From: Methylobacterium tardum
GTDB taxonomy: Bacteria; Pseudomonadota; Alphaproteobacteria; Rhizobiales; Beijerinckiaceae
Assembly (NCBI RefSeq): GCF_023546765.1
Contig: NZ_CP097484.1
Location: forward strand, 4,533,501 to 4,597,500
DNA: 64,000 nucleotides
Direction of reading: 5' to 3'
The translations under genes were made by a program, and so were the position numbers. Numbering within the stretch: the first letter of the stretch is position 1; every line of letters begins with the position of its first letter. Under the pieces are notes generated by a model. That model was not told the DNA's origin. It worked only from the letters and a program-made list of their open reading frames with translations, and did not search any database. This document shows positions 25,545-34,053 of this stretch, one piece after another.

Positions 25545-25874
25545 ATGGCGGTACCGTATCGCACGGTTGCCGTCGCGGCCCTGCTCCTCTGCGCAACGGC
25601 AGGCCGATCCGTCGCGGGGATCGGAACCGATCTGCCGCGGAGGGCGGTGGACCTACAATCAGCGGATGCGCCGCTTACCGCGTATCGCGTCGACCTTGCT
25701 CTGGTTGACGATTGGGGGACGATCGGCATCGATCCACGCTTCGTGATCTCGGTGGATCCTGTTGAGGGCGGGGCAGGCGAGACGTGCCGCGTCGTGTGGC
25801 GTGACGGACAGGCCCTCGTCCGGGGCAGCGTGAGCCGAACGCGAGAGCGGCTTGGTCTTGGGGCAGCACGCTGA
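25545..25874 (+). CDS. Small secreted protein, unknown
   Basis: 109 residues from the ATG at 25545, three bases after the stop of the cupin gene, so coupled with it. Signal peptide MAVPYRTVAVAALLLCATAG. Mature part: YRVDLALVDDWGTIGIDPRF and ETCRVVWRDGQALVRGSVSR. Beta-rich, one cysteine. No family recognised; position suggests cotranscription with the cupin. Confidence 0.5.
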   Translation: MAVPYRTVAVAALLLCATAGRSVAGIGTDLPRRAVDLQSADAPLTAYRVDLALVDDWGTIGIDPRFVISVDPVEGGAGETCRVVWRDGQALVRGSVSRTRERLGLGAAR

Positions 25875-26411
25875 ACGAAGCACTGACGCTGCCGAGTTCG
25901 CTGATCGCATTCACCGCGCTCGATCGTGCAAATCCGCGTGCGCTTTGATGCCCGGCATGCCCGAAAGCGGTCGGGCAGTTTCTGGCCAGCCTCAGTCAGT
26001 ACACAGGCCCGCGTGACTGTCTCAGATGGGCGGTGAGCTGTCATTGGGTTGCCGCCCAAGGGCCGACGTTCGGCTTTGCTCCCACTCCTGCCATCCAGCC
26101 AAGACGATGCGCTTCCCCGAAGCGGACATCGGCTCGGTCCGCATCACGATTTCAGCTTACGTCAAACGGGGCCTACTCCTTCGCAGGGCGCCAGGTACAA
26201 GCCCGAGGTTCTGCACGCGGTCACGGAACTCGTGTCCCTTACCCTCTTACACCTCGATTAGTGCTCACAGGCGGAGCGAAGGGCGCGACAGCAGACCGGC
26301 AACCTACCGTCATGATCTGTGTTGGCACGAAAGTAGGCCGAAGCCAGCTCTGCAAGAGTGGCGTAAGTCTCCTAGCCGACGCAGAGCGGCGCCAGATGTG
26401 TGGGAGGTCGC
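25875..26411. other. Intergenic gap with partial repeat copy
   Basis: About 540 bases. Apart from partial repeat copy E at 26064-26128 no gene is supported; the plus-strand open frames here lack starts, domains and codon bias. Confidence 0.4.
26064..26128 (+). repeat. Dispersed intergenic repeat, partial copy E
   Basis: Contains gacgttcggctttgctccca and ends in cccgaagcggacat. These match the right half of copies A and B with several changes. More worn than the other copies. Confidence 0.5.
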
Positions 26412-26750
26412 GTGACGAATACCATGGAGCTAAATGCCCCAGCACCTGACGTTCAGCGACGAGCCTCTGCACATCAAAAGCCGCTCTCAGAGCTAGAACG
26501 CGATCTACTTGACGCGTTGACCGAAGAGGCCGTCTGCACGACCGTGTTGCATGCCCGGGCGCGGCTCCGGAAGGGGATGACAGCGACGACAACGCGAGAC
26601 CGAGACCGTGTGTTTGCTGCGTGTGAGGAGCTGGCGCGGCGCGGACTGGCCGAACGGTCAGACGCACGAGGTTCAGTCTGGTGGCGTCGACCTGAACGAA
26701 TCAGTTCAGCATCAAAGCAAGGCGAGTGCGACCTGTGGCGGCAGCGGTGA
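26412..26750 (+). CDS. Small winged-helix-like protein, unknown
   Basis: About 112 residues from the GTG at 26412 (GGGAGG just upstream); ATG at 26424 is the alternative. LSELERDLLDALTEEAVCTT, then VFAACEELARRGLAERSD and GSVWWRRPE look like a winged helix (helix, helix, beta wing). No ligand domain. Could be a small DNA-binding protein; this is inference from pattern only. Confidence 0.5.
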   Translation: MTNTMELNAPAPDVQRRASAHQKPLSELERDLLDALTEEAVCTTVLHARARLRKGMTATTTRDRDRVFAACEELARRGLAERSDARGSVWWRRPERISSASKQGECDLWRQR

Positions 26751-26917
26751 GTGGTTCAGGAGTGACTGACGCCGCCCTGGACCGCGTTGATTGAACGTAT
26801 GAGGCCATACAAATCTCGACCGTTGATCCACGAACGCTCAACCTGCTGTTTCGGTGCCGATCTGCCCGGCGGTATGAGGTAGTCAAACGATAATCCGTTC
26901 GAGGTGGGAGAAAGTAG

Positions 26918-28249
26918 ATGGACGCCACTCAAGCTTCATCCCACCGGTCCGTCGACGGTGCCGTGGTCATGCGGCGGGTAGGCTGGCGGATCGTCCCGTT
27001 CCTGGTGCTCTGCTACTTCATCGCCTACGTCGACCGGGTGAACGCGGGCTTCGCCGCCCTCACGATGAACAAGGATCTCGGCCTCTCGCAGGCGATGTTC
27101 GGCATCGGCGGCGGCCTGTTCTTCGTCGCCTACGTGCTGTTCGAGGTGCCGAGCAACATCGCGATGGAGAAGGTCGGCGCGCGCCTCTGGATCGCGCGCA
27201 TCATGATCACCTGGGGCCTCGTCGGCGTGGCGATGGCCTTCGTGGTCGGCCCCTACAGCTTCTACCTATGCCGGTTCCTCCTGGGGGCGGCCGAGGCCGG
27301 GTTCTTCCCTGGCGTGATCCTCTACCTCACCTACTGGTTCCCCAAGGCGTACCGGGCCCGGATCGTCGCCATGTTCATGGTCGCGATCCCGATCTCCAGC
27401 TTCCTCGGATCGCCCATTTCGGCCTCCCTGCTGCAGCTCGAAGGCGCGGCCGGGCTGCACGGCTGGCAGTGGCTGTTCATCGTTGAGGCGATCCCGGCCG
27501 TGCTGCTGGGCCTTGCCGCCCTGTTCGTGCTGCCGAGCCGGCCTTCAGAGGCGAAGTGGCTCGCGCCTGGGGAACAGGCGTGGCTGCAGGATCAGTTAGA
27601 TGCAGATCGCTCCGGCGCTTCTCCGGTCGCGCACCACCTGCCGCTGCACAAGGTGCTGACGAACAAGTACGTCTGGGCGCTGGCGCTGATCTACTCGGGC
27701 TCGTCGGCCACCAGCAACGCCCTATCGCTGTGGCAGCCTCAGATCCTCAAGGCGTTCGGCCTGTCCAACCTGGAAACCGGGCTCCTGAACATGATCCCGT
27801 TCGGCATCGCCTCGGTGTTCATGATCTTCTGGGGCCTGCGCGCCGACCGGACGGGCGAGCGGGTGTGGAGCACCGCCCTGCCGCTGGCGGCGACCTGCCT
27901 TTGCCTGTTCGCCACCAACCTCACCAGCTCGCTCACGGTGACGATGGTCCTGCTGAGCCTCGTCCTCATGGGCAACTACGCCATCAAGGGGCCGTTCTGG
28001 GCGATGGCGACCGATTGGCTCTCGGCGGGCACGGCGGCGGCCGGGATCGCGGCGATCAACACGCTCTCGCATCTCGGCACCGGGATCGCCTCGTGGCTGC
28101 TCGGCGTGATCAAGGATCAGACCGGCAGCTTCCCCCTCGCCCTGCTGCCGCTCGTGCTCCTGACTGGCTCGGGCGCGATCATGACCCTGATCCTGGGGCG
28201 TGGCACACGGGCTCGCGCTGCCGCACCCACGCCTGCCGCCGCTGAATGA
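26918..28249 (+). CDS. MFS transporter, anion:cation symporter (ACS) type
   Basis: 443 residues, ATG at 26918 behind GGGAGAAAG. Twelve membrane segments. Signatures of the ACS/phthalate-permease group: IPFLVLCYFIAYVDRVNAGF at the first helix, FEVPSNIAMEKVGARLWIAR after helix 2, and LTYWFPKAYRARIVAMFMVA near helix 5. Such permeases import organic acids (tartrate, phthalate, hydroxyphenylacetate and others). It lies 120 bases upstream of an amidohydrolase on the same strand, which hints at uptake and hydrolysis of one aromatic or lactone acid; substrate not determined. Confidence 0.9.
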   Translation: MDATQASSHRSVDGAVVMRRVGWRIVPFLVLCYFIAYVDRVNAGFAALTMNKDLGLSQAMFGIGGGLFFVAYVLFEVPSNIAMEKVGARLWIARIMITWGLVGVAMAFVVGPYSFYLCRFLLGAAEAGFFPGVILYLTYWFPKAYRARIVAMFMVAIPISSFLGSPISASLLQLEGAAGLHGWQWLFIVEAIPAVLLGLAALFVLPSRPSEAKWLAPGEQAWLQDQLDADRSGASPVAHHLPLHKVLTNKYVWALALIYSGSSATSNALSLWQPQILKAFGLSNLETGLLNMIPFGIASVFMIFWGLRADRTGERVWSTALPLAATCLCLFATNLTSSLTVTMVLLSLVLMGNYAIKGPFWAMATDWLSAGTAAAGIAAINTLSHLGTGIASWLLGVIKDQTGSFPLALLPLVLLTGSGAIMTLILGRGTRARAAAPTPAAAE

Positions 28250-28369
28250 TTGCCCCTGCCGGACAAAGCGACTTCGGTTCCGCTGAACCGCGTCGGTGAA
28301 TGCTCTGACTGGCACTGTCAACGAGCGAGACGCGGCCCAGCCACCAGCGCCTGCGATACAGAGGCAGCT

Positions 28370-29257
28370 ATGATCACACGACGGGTGTTCCAAGGTGCCC
28401 TTGCGGGCTTCACTGCTGCAGGCGCTTGGACGCATGTGGCTCGCGCAGAAGACACCGCTACGACAGCGGTCGACGCTCACGCGCACGTCTTCAGACGCGG
28501 ACTGCCACTGGCCGCCAACATCCGCTACGCGCCGGACTACGATGCGACCCCTGAGGATTACCTCAAGACCTTGGAGGCCAATGGCATCTCGAACGCTGTT
28601 CTGGTTCAGCCGAGCTTCCTCGGAACCGACAACAGCTACCTGCTGGATGCCCTGAAGCGCTATCCCGACCGCTTCCGCGGCATCGCGGTGGTGCAACCCG
28701 ACATATCGCCCGACACTCTGCGCGAGTTTGCTTCGGAGGGCATAGTAGGCGTCCGGCTCAACCTGATCGGCGCACAGAACCCGCAGTTCGACACCGGGCC
28801 GTGGCCGATGTTCCTGAAACGGCTGTCCGATCTCGGCTGGCAGGTCGAGATCCAGGCTGAAGCTCGCCGCTGGCCGGAGTTGCTGCCCCTTCTGCTCGAG
28901 AGCGGCGTGACGATCGTCGCTGACCATTTCGGCAAGCCCGACCCAAAGCTCGACGTCGATGATCCGGGCTTTCGCGAGTTGCTGAAGGCAGGCGCCAGTG
29001 GCCGTGTCTGGGTCAAGATCTCCGGCTCTTATCGCAACGGGGCCGGCTTGCCCGAGGCTGCGATGCCGCTGCTGCGCGACAGCTTCGGCTTGGATCATCT
29101 CGTCTGGGGCAGCGATTGGCCGCACACACAGTTTGAGAAGGCGACGAACTACACGACCGTACGTCGGGAGCTAGACGTCTGGTTGCCAGAGGCAAGTGAT
29201 CGCAAAATTGTTTTGATTGACGCTCCCCGTAAGCTATTTTGGAGCCGCGGGAGGTAA
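28370..29257 (+). CDS. Amidohydrolase family 2 (PDC lactonase-like), exported
   Basis: 295 residues from the ATG at 28370 (GAGG upstream). Tat-like leader ITRRVFQGALAGFTAAGAW. The metal-binding barrel shows DAHAHVF near residue 37, VLVQPSFLGTDNSYLLDALK, GIVGVRLNLIG, TIVADHFGKP and the late VWGSDWPHTQFE with the catalytic Asp. This is the COG3618 family, which includes 2-pyrone-4,6-dicarboxylate lactonase and fuconolactonase. Follows the MFS permease on the same strand. Product class is secure, substrate is not. Confidence 0.88.
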   Translation: MITRRVFQGALAGFTAAGAWTHVARAEDTATTAVDAHAHVFRRGLPLAANIRYAPDYDATPEDYLKTLEANGISNAVLVQPSFLGTDNSYLLDALKRYPDRFRGIAVVQPDISPDTLREFASEGIVGVRLNLIGAQNPQFDTGPWPMFLKRLSDLGWQVEIQAEARRWPELLPLLLESGVTIVADHFGKPDPKLDVDDPGFRELLKAGASGRVWVKISGSYRNGAGLPEAAMPLLRDSFGLDHLVWGSDWPHTQFEKATNYTTVRRELDVWLPEASDRKIVLIDAPRKLFWSRGR

Positions 29258-29332
29258 ATCTCTGGATGAAGCTCACGGAAACCTAAATCTCGGATAATAG
29301 CGGTGATTCATCTACAAATTGGGAGCCGCCTA

Positions 29333-29569
29333 ATGACAGCCACGATCGAGAGTGACCAGAGGCTGCACCTCGTGTTCGGGGGCGAACTGAAGGATCTCGA
29401 CCAAGTCACCTTCCGCGACGTGAAGAACCTCGACATCGTTGGCATCTTCCCGGACTATGCCACGGCGCAGGCCGCCTGGAAGGCGAAGGCACAGGCTACC
29501 GTGGACAGCGCCCAGACGCGCTATTTCGTCGTCCACCTGCACCGGCTGCTCGAGCCGACGGCACGTTGA
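29333..29569 (+). CDS. DUF4170 family protein
   Basis: 78 residues from the ATG at 29333 (MTATIESDQ). HLVFGGELKDLDQVTF, then NLDIVGIFPDYATAQAAWKA and RYFVVHLHRLLEP match DUF4170, a short alphaproteobacterial family of unknown role. An in-frame start at 29303 is less likely. Confidence 0.85.
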   Translation: MTATIESDQRLHLVFGGELKDLDQVTFRDVKNLDIVGIFPDYATAQAAWKAKAQATVDSAQTRYFVVHLHRLLEPTAR

Positions 29570-29606
29570 AGACCTCTGTCTACTCTTCCGGCAGCCTTGC
29601 TCCACA

Positions 29607-29700
29607 GCGGACCAGCCGCTTTCGGCCAGACTACGTCACGTCGGAATGCCATCAGGCGTAAGACCAGACATTCGGCTTTGCGCCCATCGCGGTTGTCGGA
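29607..29700 (+). repeat. Dispersed intergenic repeat, copy B
   Basis: Reads gcggaccagccgctttcggc, cagactacgtcacg, aggcgtaagaccagacattc, then ggctttgcgcccatcgcgg. These follow the same order as in copy A and are nearly identical over tttcggccagactacg and acattcggctttgcgcccat. Lies between the DUF4170 gene and the convergent carboxymuconolactone decarboxylase gene. Confidence 0.7.
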
Positions 29701-29854
29701 GGAGCCTGAGTGGCTGGACGGACGAGGTGACAGCCGATCACGGGGAAGAGCAAGGGCATGCCCCGATCTGCGAGGTCGAACCGACCACGCCAAGACCTCA
29801 CCTATCACGCTCCTCGATCCACCAAACTCGGCGATGAACCACCCCAGTGAGGGC

Positions 29855-30535
29855 TCAATACCGGCTGAGGCGTGTTTTACCGCTCGCCGGCTTTGAACGG
29901 GGCTCCTTGCCCGGCGGGACCCCTTCCTCGGCCATGCTCAGCAGCATGGCCACAGTCACGTAGGTGCCGGTCAGGGCTGTCAGGTCGACCACGCCTTGCT
30001 CACCCAGCACCTGCTTGGCTCGGGCGAACGACTCGTCCGAAACGGCGTGCTTCGTAGAGAGTTCCATGCAGAAGTCGTACACCGCGACCTCGTCCGGCTT
30101 CATGCCCTCCGGGCGTTTGTTCGCCTTAAGATCGGCCGCAACCTGTTCGGACAGGCCAGCTTTGATCGCCAGCGGGTAGTGCGCGTACCATTCTACCTGC
30201 GAGCGCCAGAGGCGCCCCTGGATTAAGATTGCGAACTCGTTCAGCCGTGTCGGCACGGAAGTGTGCCAGCGCAGGTAGTCGAGGAGGTCGTACATCCGCT
30301 GCGCCATCTCGGGGCTGCGGATCATCGGATTGTAGGGGCCGGCGAGCCCGACGCTTGAGATCTTCATGATCTTTTCGCCGAGCGGACGCTGGGCAGGCGT
30401 GAGCGTCTCCATTGTTAGTTGCGGGAACCGCGGCTCGTGCTCAGGTGCTCCCCAGGAGGTCTGAGCCATCAGCCAACCTCCTGCTGCCGCGACGACAGTA
30501 AGCGCCAGGGTCCTGCCGGTTCTGAGAACGCCCAT
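29855..30535 (-). CDS. Carboxymuconolactone decarboxylase family protein, exported
   Basis: 226 residues from the ATG at 30535 with a perfect GGGAGGAT site. Signal peptide MGVLRTGRTLALTVVAAAGG. The AhpD/CMD-like helical core: SVGLAGPYNPMIRSPEMAQR, then TRLNEFAILIQGRLWRSQVE and WYAHYPLAIKAGLS, and VAVYDFCMELSTKHAVSDES. The redox CxxC of AhpD is absent, so it is of the decarboxylase-like branch. Convergent with the amidohydrolase/DUF4170 side. Same theme of ring-acid breakdown, but the exact substrate is unknown. Confidence 0.87.
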   Translation of the reverse strand: MGVLRTGRTLALTVVAAAGGWLMAQTSWGAPEHEPRFPQLTMETLTPAQRPLGEKIMKISSVGLAGPYNPMIRSPEMAQRMYDLLDYLRWHTSVPTRLNEFAILIQGRLWRSQVEWYAHYPLAIKAGLSEQVAADLKANKRPEGMKPDEVAVYDFCMELSTKHAVSDESFARAKQVLGEQGVVDLTALTGTYVTVAMLLSMAEEGVPPGKEPRSKPASGKTRLSRY

Positions 30536-30680
30536 TGTAGATCCTCCCGTGCGCAGGACTGCTTCAGCGAGCCTTTGTGCCAGGGCATTGTCCGCCATGT
30601 GCCAGGGAAGATCCAGCGTGCTGACTTGGGTCGCTCGGTTCGCCGACTCGGCCGCGGCCTTCACCTTAGATCGCCTGAAC

Positions 30681-30843
30681 CCCAACAAAGGTCCGCTTTC
30701 CCTCAGTCTTTGCCAGGAACCGGACAGGCCGTTTTCGGCCAAACTACGTCACGCCGGATTGCTATCGCGTGCAGGAGCAGACATTCGGCTTGACGCCCAA
30801 CCCGGCCACTCGGCTGGGTGTGACAATGTCCCGTAAGCGGACG
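30681..30843 (+). repeat. Dispersed intergenic repeat, copy C (long form)
   Basis: Starts cccaacaaaggtccgctt, passes tttcggccaaactacgtcac, gacattcggctt, and ends gtaagcggac. The order and spacing equal those of copy A (4891-5052). It fills much of the 342-base gap between two minus-strand genes and lies upstream of the ATG at 30535. Confidence 0.7.
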
Positions 30844-30877
30844 CTACCCGCGATGATCGACGTTCGCGCAAGCGTGT

Positions 30878-31672
30878 TTATGGAGCGCCGAATGGATCTG
30901 GATTGAGGCCGCAGCTGTGGTCTTGCAGGATCTCTCCATTCGACGCCTGTCCGATCCGGCTGGTCACGCGGCCGCTCAAGATCACGAAGCCCGGTCCTAG
31001 GTCTCCGAAGTCAGCGCCCACCACGACCAGCGAATGCTCGCCCATGGCCGAGCGCGCATCATCGTCGCTCGCCAGCAGCCGGAAGGGATCCGTGTCGCCT
31101 AGGACGTCGCCCAGCACGCGAACCGCGCGGTACTGGCGGCCGACCAGCAACTCGTCCAGCGGGGCCCAGCGGTCGCCAATCGAGGGCGCAAGTCGACGTA
31201 GGGCATCGCGGACATCCTGACGAACGCAGTCGATGTGGATGTGCAGCTGACCCTGCGAGCGCCGCAGCTGCGAGTTGACGGCGAGGCTTACGTCCCACCT
31301 GGCAAGTGGATGCCCAAGGTGCTCCTCGGCGAAGGAGCGCGCAGTCCACGCCTGGGCGAAGTAGTTCGCGCCTCCCGGTCGAAGGAGCTCCGGGCTCTCG
31401 ATGCCCGCGATCTTGGCAGTCGGGATCAGGAGGTGCTGCGCTTTGCCCCGGATGTCCTTGAGGACGGCATAGCCGTTCTCAACACCCGCCCGCAGGTCGA
31501 CGGCACGGCACGGGGCGGGTCCGTCACCTCGCACGAAGTGCGGGACGCATTGGCCATGGACGATGCGCCACAACGTGCTGTCCGATCCGAGCAACCTCGG
31601 CACGAAGACGAGGGCCAGCCAGATCGCGAGCGCCGCGAGGAGCACCAATGCAACCAGCGATCGCGTCGTCAT
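30878..31672 (-). CDS. cdh: CDP-diacylglycerol diphosphatase
   Basis: 264 residues from the ATG at 31672 (MTTRSLVALVLLAALAIWLA), with one N-terminal membrane anchor. The Cdh family pattern is clear: LWRIVHGQCVPHF near residue 33, then HLLIPTAKIAGIESPELLRP, WDVSLAVNSQLRRSQGQLHI and HIDCVR, where HIHIDCVR holds the HIT-like catalytic histidines. It cleaves CDP-diacylglycerol to phosphatidate and CMP at the inner membrane, periplasmic side. Length is normal. Stand-alone gene. Confidence 0.88.
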   Translation of the reverse strand: MTTRSLVALVLLAALAIWLALVFVPRLLGSDSTLWRIVHGQCVPHFVRGDGPAPCRAVDLRAGVENGYAVLKDIRGKAQHLLIPTAKIAGIESPELLRPGGANYFAQAWTARSFAEEHLGHPLARWDVSLAVNSQLRRSQGQLHIHIDCVRQDVRDALRRLAPSIGDRWAPLDELLVGRQYRAVRVLGDVLGDTDPFRLLASDDDARSAMGEHSLVVVGADFGDLGPGFVILSGRVTSRIGQASNGEILQDHSCGLNPDPFGAP

Positions 31673-31801
31673 TCCGGTTCTGAAGCTCGACACGCCGACC
31701 GGGCCTTCAATCGACGGGGCTCGCCTGCCCCGAACCACTCCGCCGCCTGTCCAGCCACGGCAGGCGCAGATTGGACGTAGCCGCAGGAGGCACGGGTCGG
31801 A

Positions 31802-32650
31802 TCAACCGGGATGGGGCCCGATGCGCCGCCGGTCGTGTTCGATGGCGAAGATGTGTGCGTAGAGGTTGGCGACCCAGCCCCGCCCCTCGACCGTCAGATC
31901 GAGGAACCGGACCGCGTCGCCGATCACCGGCTCGACCTTCGACCAGAAGAAGGCCGGGTATCGCTCCGCGAGGTCGGCCGGGCAGTCATAGTCGAGCTGC
32001 ACATCGAGGCCGACCTCGGCAAACTCGTGGAACAGCGCGTTCAACTTGCGCGGGTAGAGTGGGTCGCCGAGCTGCCCGATCAGATCCGCCGCCCGCATCA
32101 GGCCGGCTTCCGTGCCGGTTTCGTGGTGTTCACCATCCTCCGGAACAGGAAAGCGGGTCAGCTCGATCGCCCGGATGACCCTTCCCGCATCGGCGAATTC
32201 GTGTGTGCCGAAGCGCTCCCGCACCGCAAGTTTCGAACGTTCGACGTGGTAGGGCGTCAGCGCTGCGTCGGAGGCCCCGCGGGGCAGGTTGATCGTGGTG
32301 CCTTGCGCGTCGATGACGAAGGCATGTGCCCGATCGCCCGAGCAGACACCGCGCACGTAGCCGATGTCGTGGTAGAGGGCCGCCAGGATCATGTGCAGCC
32401 AATCCTCCGGCGTCACACCCTGCTGCAGGAAGCGGCCGCGCAGGATGTCCTGGGCGACGAGAGTGACAAGCGCCGTATGGCCGCTGTCGTGATAGAGCGC
32501 GTCGCTGCCGACGATCCGCTCGATCGTCAGGCGTGCCGAGGCCTCGATCACCTCGGCGTAGCGTGGCTCCCGACTGCCAAAGGTCTGTCGGTAGGTGAGA
32601 GCGAGGTGTTCACCGAGCGCGTTGGCGAGCATCTTCGTCAAATCGAACAT
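31802..32650 (-). CDS. HD-domain metal-dependent hydrolase
   Basis: 282 residues from the ATG at 32650 (MFDLTKMLANALG). HD-type metal residues: DALYHDSGHTALVTLVAQ near residue 51, AALYHDIGYVRGVC near 92, and a later LMRAADLIGQLGDPLY. The pattern is H...HD...D, as in HD/PDEase phosphohydrolases acting on nucleotides or cyclic nucleotides. No regulatory domain attached. Substrate unknown. Confidence 0.82.
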   Translation of the reverse strand: MFDLTKMLANALGEHLALTYRQTFGSREPRYAEVIEASARLTIERIVGSDALYHDSGHTALVTLVAQDILRGRFLQQGVTPEDWLHMILAALYHDIGYVRGVCSGDRAHAFVIDAQGTTINLPRGASDAALTPYHVERSKLAVRERFGTHEFADAGRVIRAIELTRFPVPEDGEHHETGTEAGLMRAADLIGQLGDPLYPRKLNALFHEFAEVGLDVQLDYDCPADLAERYPAFFWSKVEPVIGDAVRFLDLTVEGRGWVANLYAHIFAIEHDRRRIGPHPG

Positions 32651-32710
32651 GGCCGGTGTCTCGCAGTCAGCAGCGACGAGCACGGACGCGCTCGGCCGGG
32701 TCGATGAACA

Positions 32711-32986
32711 TCATTCGGATCGGTCCTCGCGATGCAGAAGACGCTCTTCGAGGTAGGTCGCTGCATCCGCATAGAGTTCGAAGCGCCGCAGCAACACCGC
32801 GCGCTTGTCGACCTTCTTCACGCCGTCGAGCTTTCCCTTGGCCTTGTCGGCGCGATCTCGCATTTTCTTCGCCAGCTTGCCGAAAGCCTCGTCGATCTTG
32901 GCGTTGATCTTCCTTCCCTCGTCCGTCGCCGCGTTCGATTCGCCCTGCACGAGCTTGGGAAAGGTGCTTTTCGCGTCTTTCGTCAC
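32711..32986 (-). CDS. Small charged protein, unknown
   Basis: 91 residues, GTG start at 32986 with a perfect GGAGG six bases upstream. The sequence is helical and very charged: INAKIDEAFGKLAKKMRDRA, DKAKGKLDGVKKVDKRAVLL, then RRFELYADAATYLEERLLHR. Possibly a coiled coil. 60 bases upstream of the HD hydrolase on the same strand, so probably in one transcript with it. Confidence 0.6.
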   Translation of the reverse strand: MTKDAKSTFPKLVQGESNAATDEGRKINAKIDEAFGKLAKKMRDRADKAKGKLDGVKKVDKRAVLLRRFELYADAATYLEERLLHREDRSE

Positions 32987-33144
32987 GGTTCACCTCCGAT
33001 CGTCTTGCATCGTGCTGAAGCCGGATGAGAAGGCGAACGTCGGCGCGGATGCTACAGTTGCCGGCCTGACAATTCGGCAGCTTGGCCTAGGATATTGCGA
33101 GAGGCCATTGCGCGTCCGGACGTCGATGCAACCACCGTACCGCC

Positions 33145-34053
33145 CTAGCGGAGGGCAGCATTCAGCAGTGCGGCCAGGCGAAAGCCTGCTTTTGCGAGCT
33201 GTTGGCGGGCTGTGGCTTCAGCCCTCTGCTCGTAGGCTTGATCCAGCGGGTAGGCCGGCGTGCCGTGCTCATCCGGCACCGCCGTTGACGGCAGGGTATA
33301 GACCACATCCCGCGCGGCCGCGAAGCTCTCCTGCGCCCAATCAGCCGGTCGACCCTGCTGCCAGGCGGCGCTTTGAGCAGCGAAGGTCGCAGACAGATCC
33401 TGAGCCACCGCCGCTTCGTCGCGCCCGATCCGCTGGACCACTGCCGTGTCCCAATAGGCGTGCAGCCGGCTGGCCACATGGTGATGGCTGAACAACACCT
33501 GCACTTGGTTGCCGCCCTGATCGTGGTTGTCGGCCGCGTGCAGCGGCTGGTGCAGGTCACCGGTGAAGTGCAGCAGGAACTTGAGCGCCAGGATCCGCTC
33601 GGCCTGCGGCAGGCTGACGTCGGTGAGTTCGGCTGCGAATTGCTCGACCTTGTCGGCGACGCAGTCGCGCGCTGGTCCCTGGCTCGCGGGTGTTCCCTCT
33701 GGCAGCGGCCTCTGGCCCGCGCAGGCGTCCGAGAGATCGGGATGGGCGATCTCGATATCGGCGAAGTGCCACTGCTGAGTAGCGGTGTAGCGGACCTTGC
33801 TGGAGTTGCGATCCGAGTCCCGCCAGCGGTCGGCCCAGACCGTGCGGGCAACGAAATCTCGCTCGGTGAGCGCGTCGTCGTCGGCCGCGAGCAGGGTGTC
33901 GACTTGCGCCAGCGCCGCGGGCGTCAACAACGGAAGGGCAATGCGACCGACGATGCGGTGGCCCTCGTCGCCCCAGGCCAGACCGGGCGCAGGATGCAGC
34001 AGAGCGCATGCGGCGAAGACAGAACCCGTCAGAACCACGCGAGACATGTGCAT
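33145..34053 (-). CDS. S1/P1 nuclease
   Basis: 302 residues from about 34053 (other ATGs at 34074 and 34047). Signal peptide cut before WGDEGH, so that Trp1 is the first residue of the mature protein and binds zinc, as in P1 nuclease. Further zinc ligands: VWADRWRDSD, QWHFADIEIAHPD, LKFLLHFTGDLHQPLHAAD and NDQ-type DNHDQGGNQVQVLF. It is a secreted Zn-dependent nuclease for single-stranded DNA and RNA, releasing 5'-mononucleotides, perhaps for phosphate supply. Complete length. Confidence 0.9.
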   Translation of the reverse strand: MHMSRVVLTGSVFAACALLHPAPGLAWGDEGHRIVGRIALPLLTPAALAQVDTLLAADDDALTERDFVARTVWADRWRDSDRNSSKVRYTATQQWHFADIEIAHPDLSDACAGQRPLPEGTPASQGPARDCVADKVEQFAAELTDVSLPQAERILALKFLLHFTGDLHQPLHAADNHDQGGNQVQVLFSHHHVASRLHAYWDTAVVQRIGRDEAAVAQDLSATFAAQSAAWQQGRPADWAQESFAAARDVVYTLPSTAVPDEHGTPAYPLDQAYEQRAEATARQQLAKAGFRLAALLNAALR

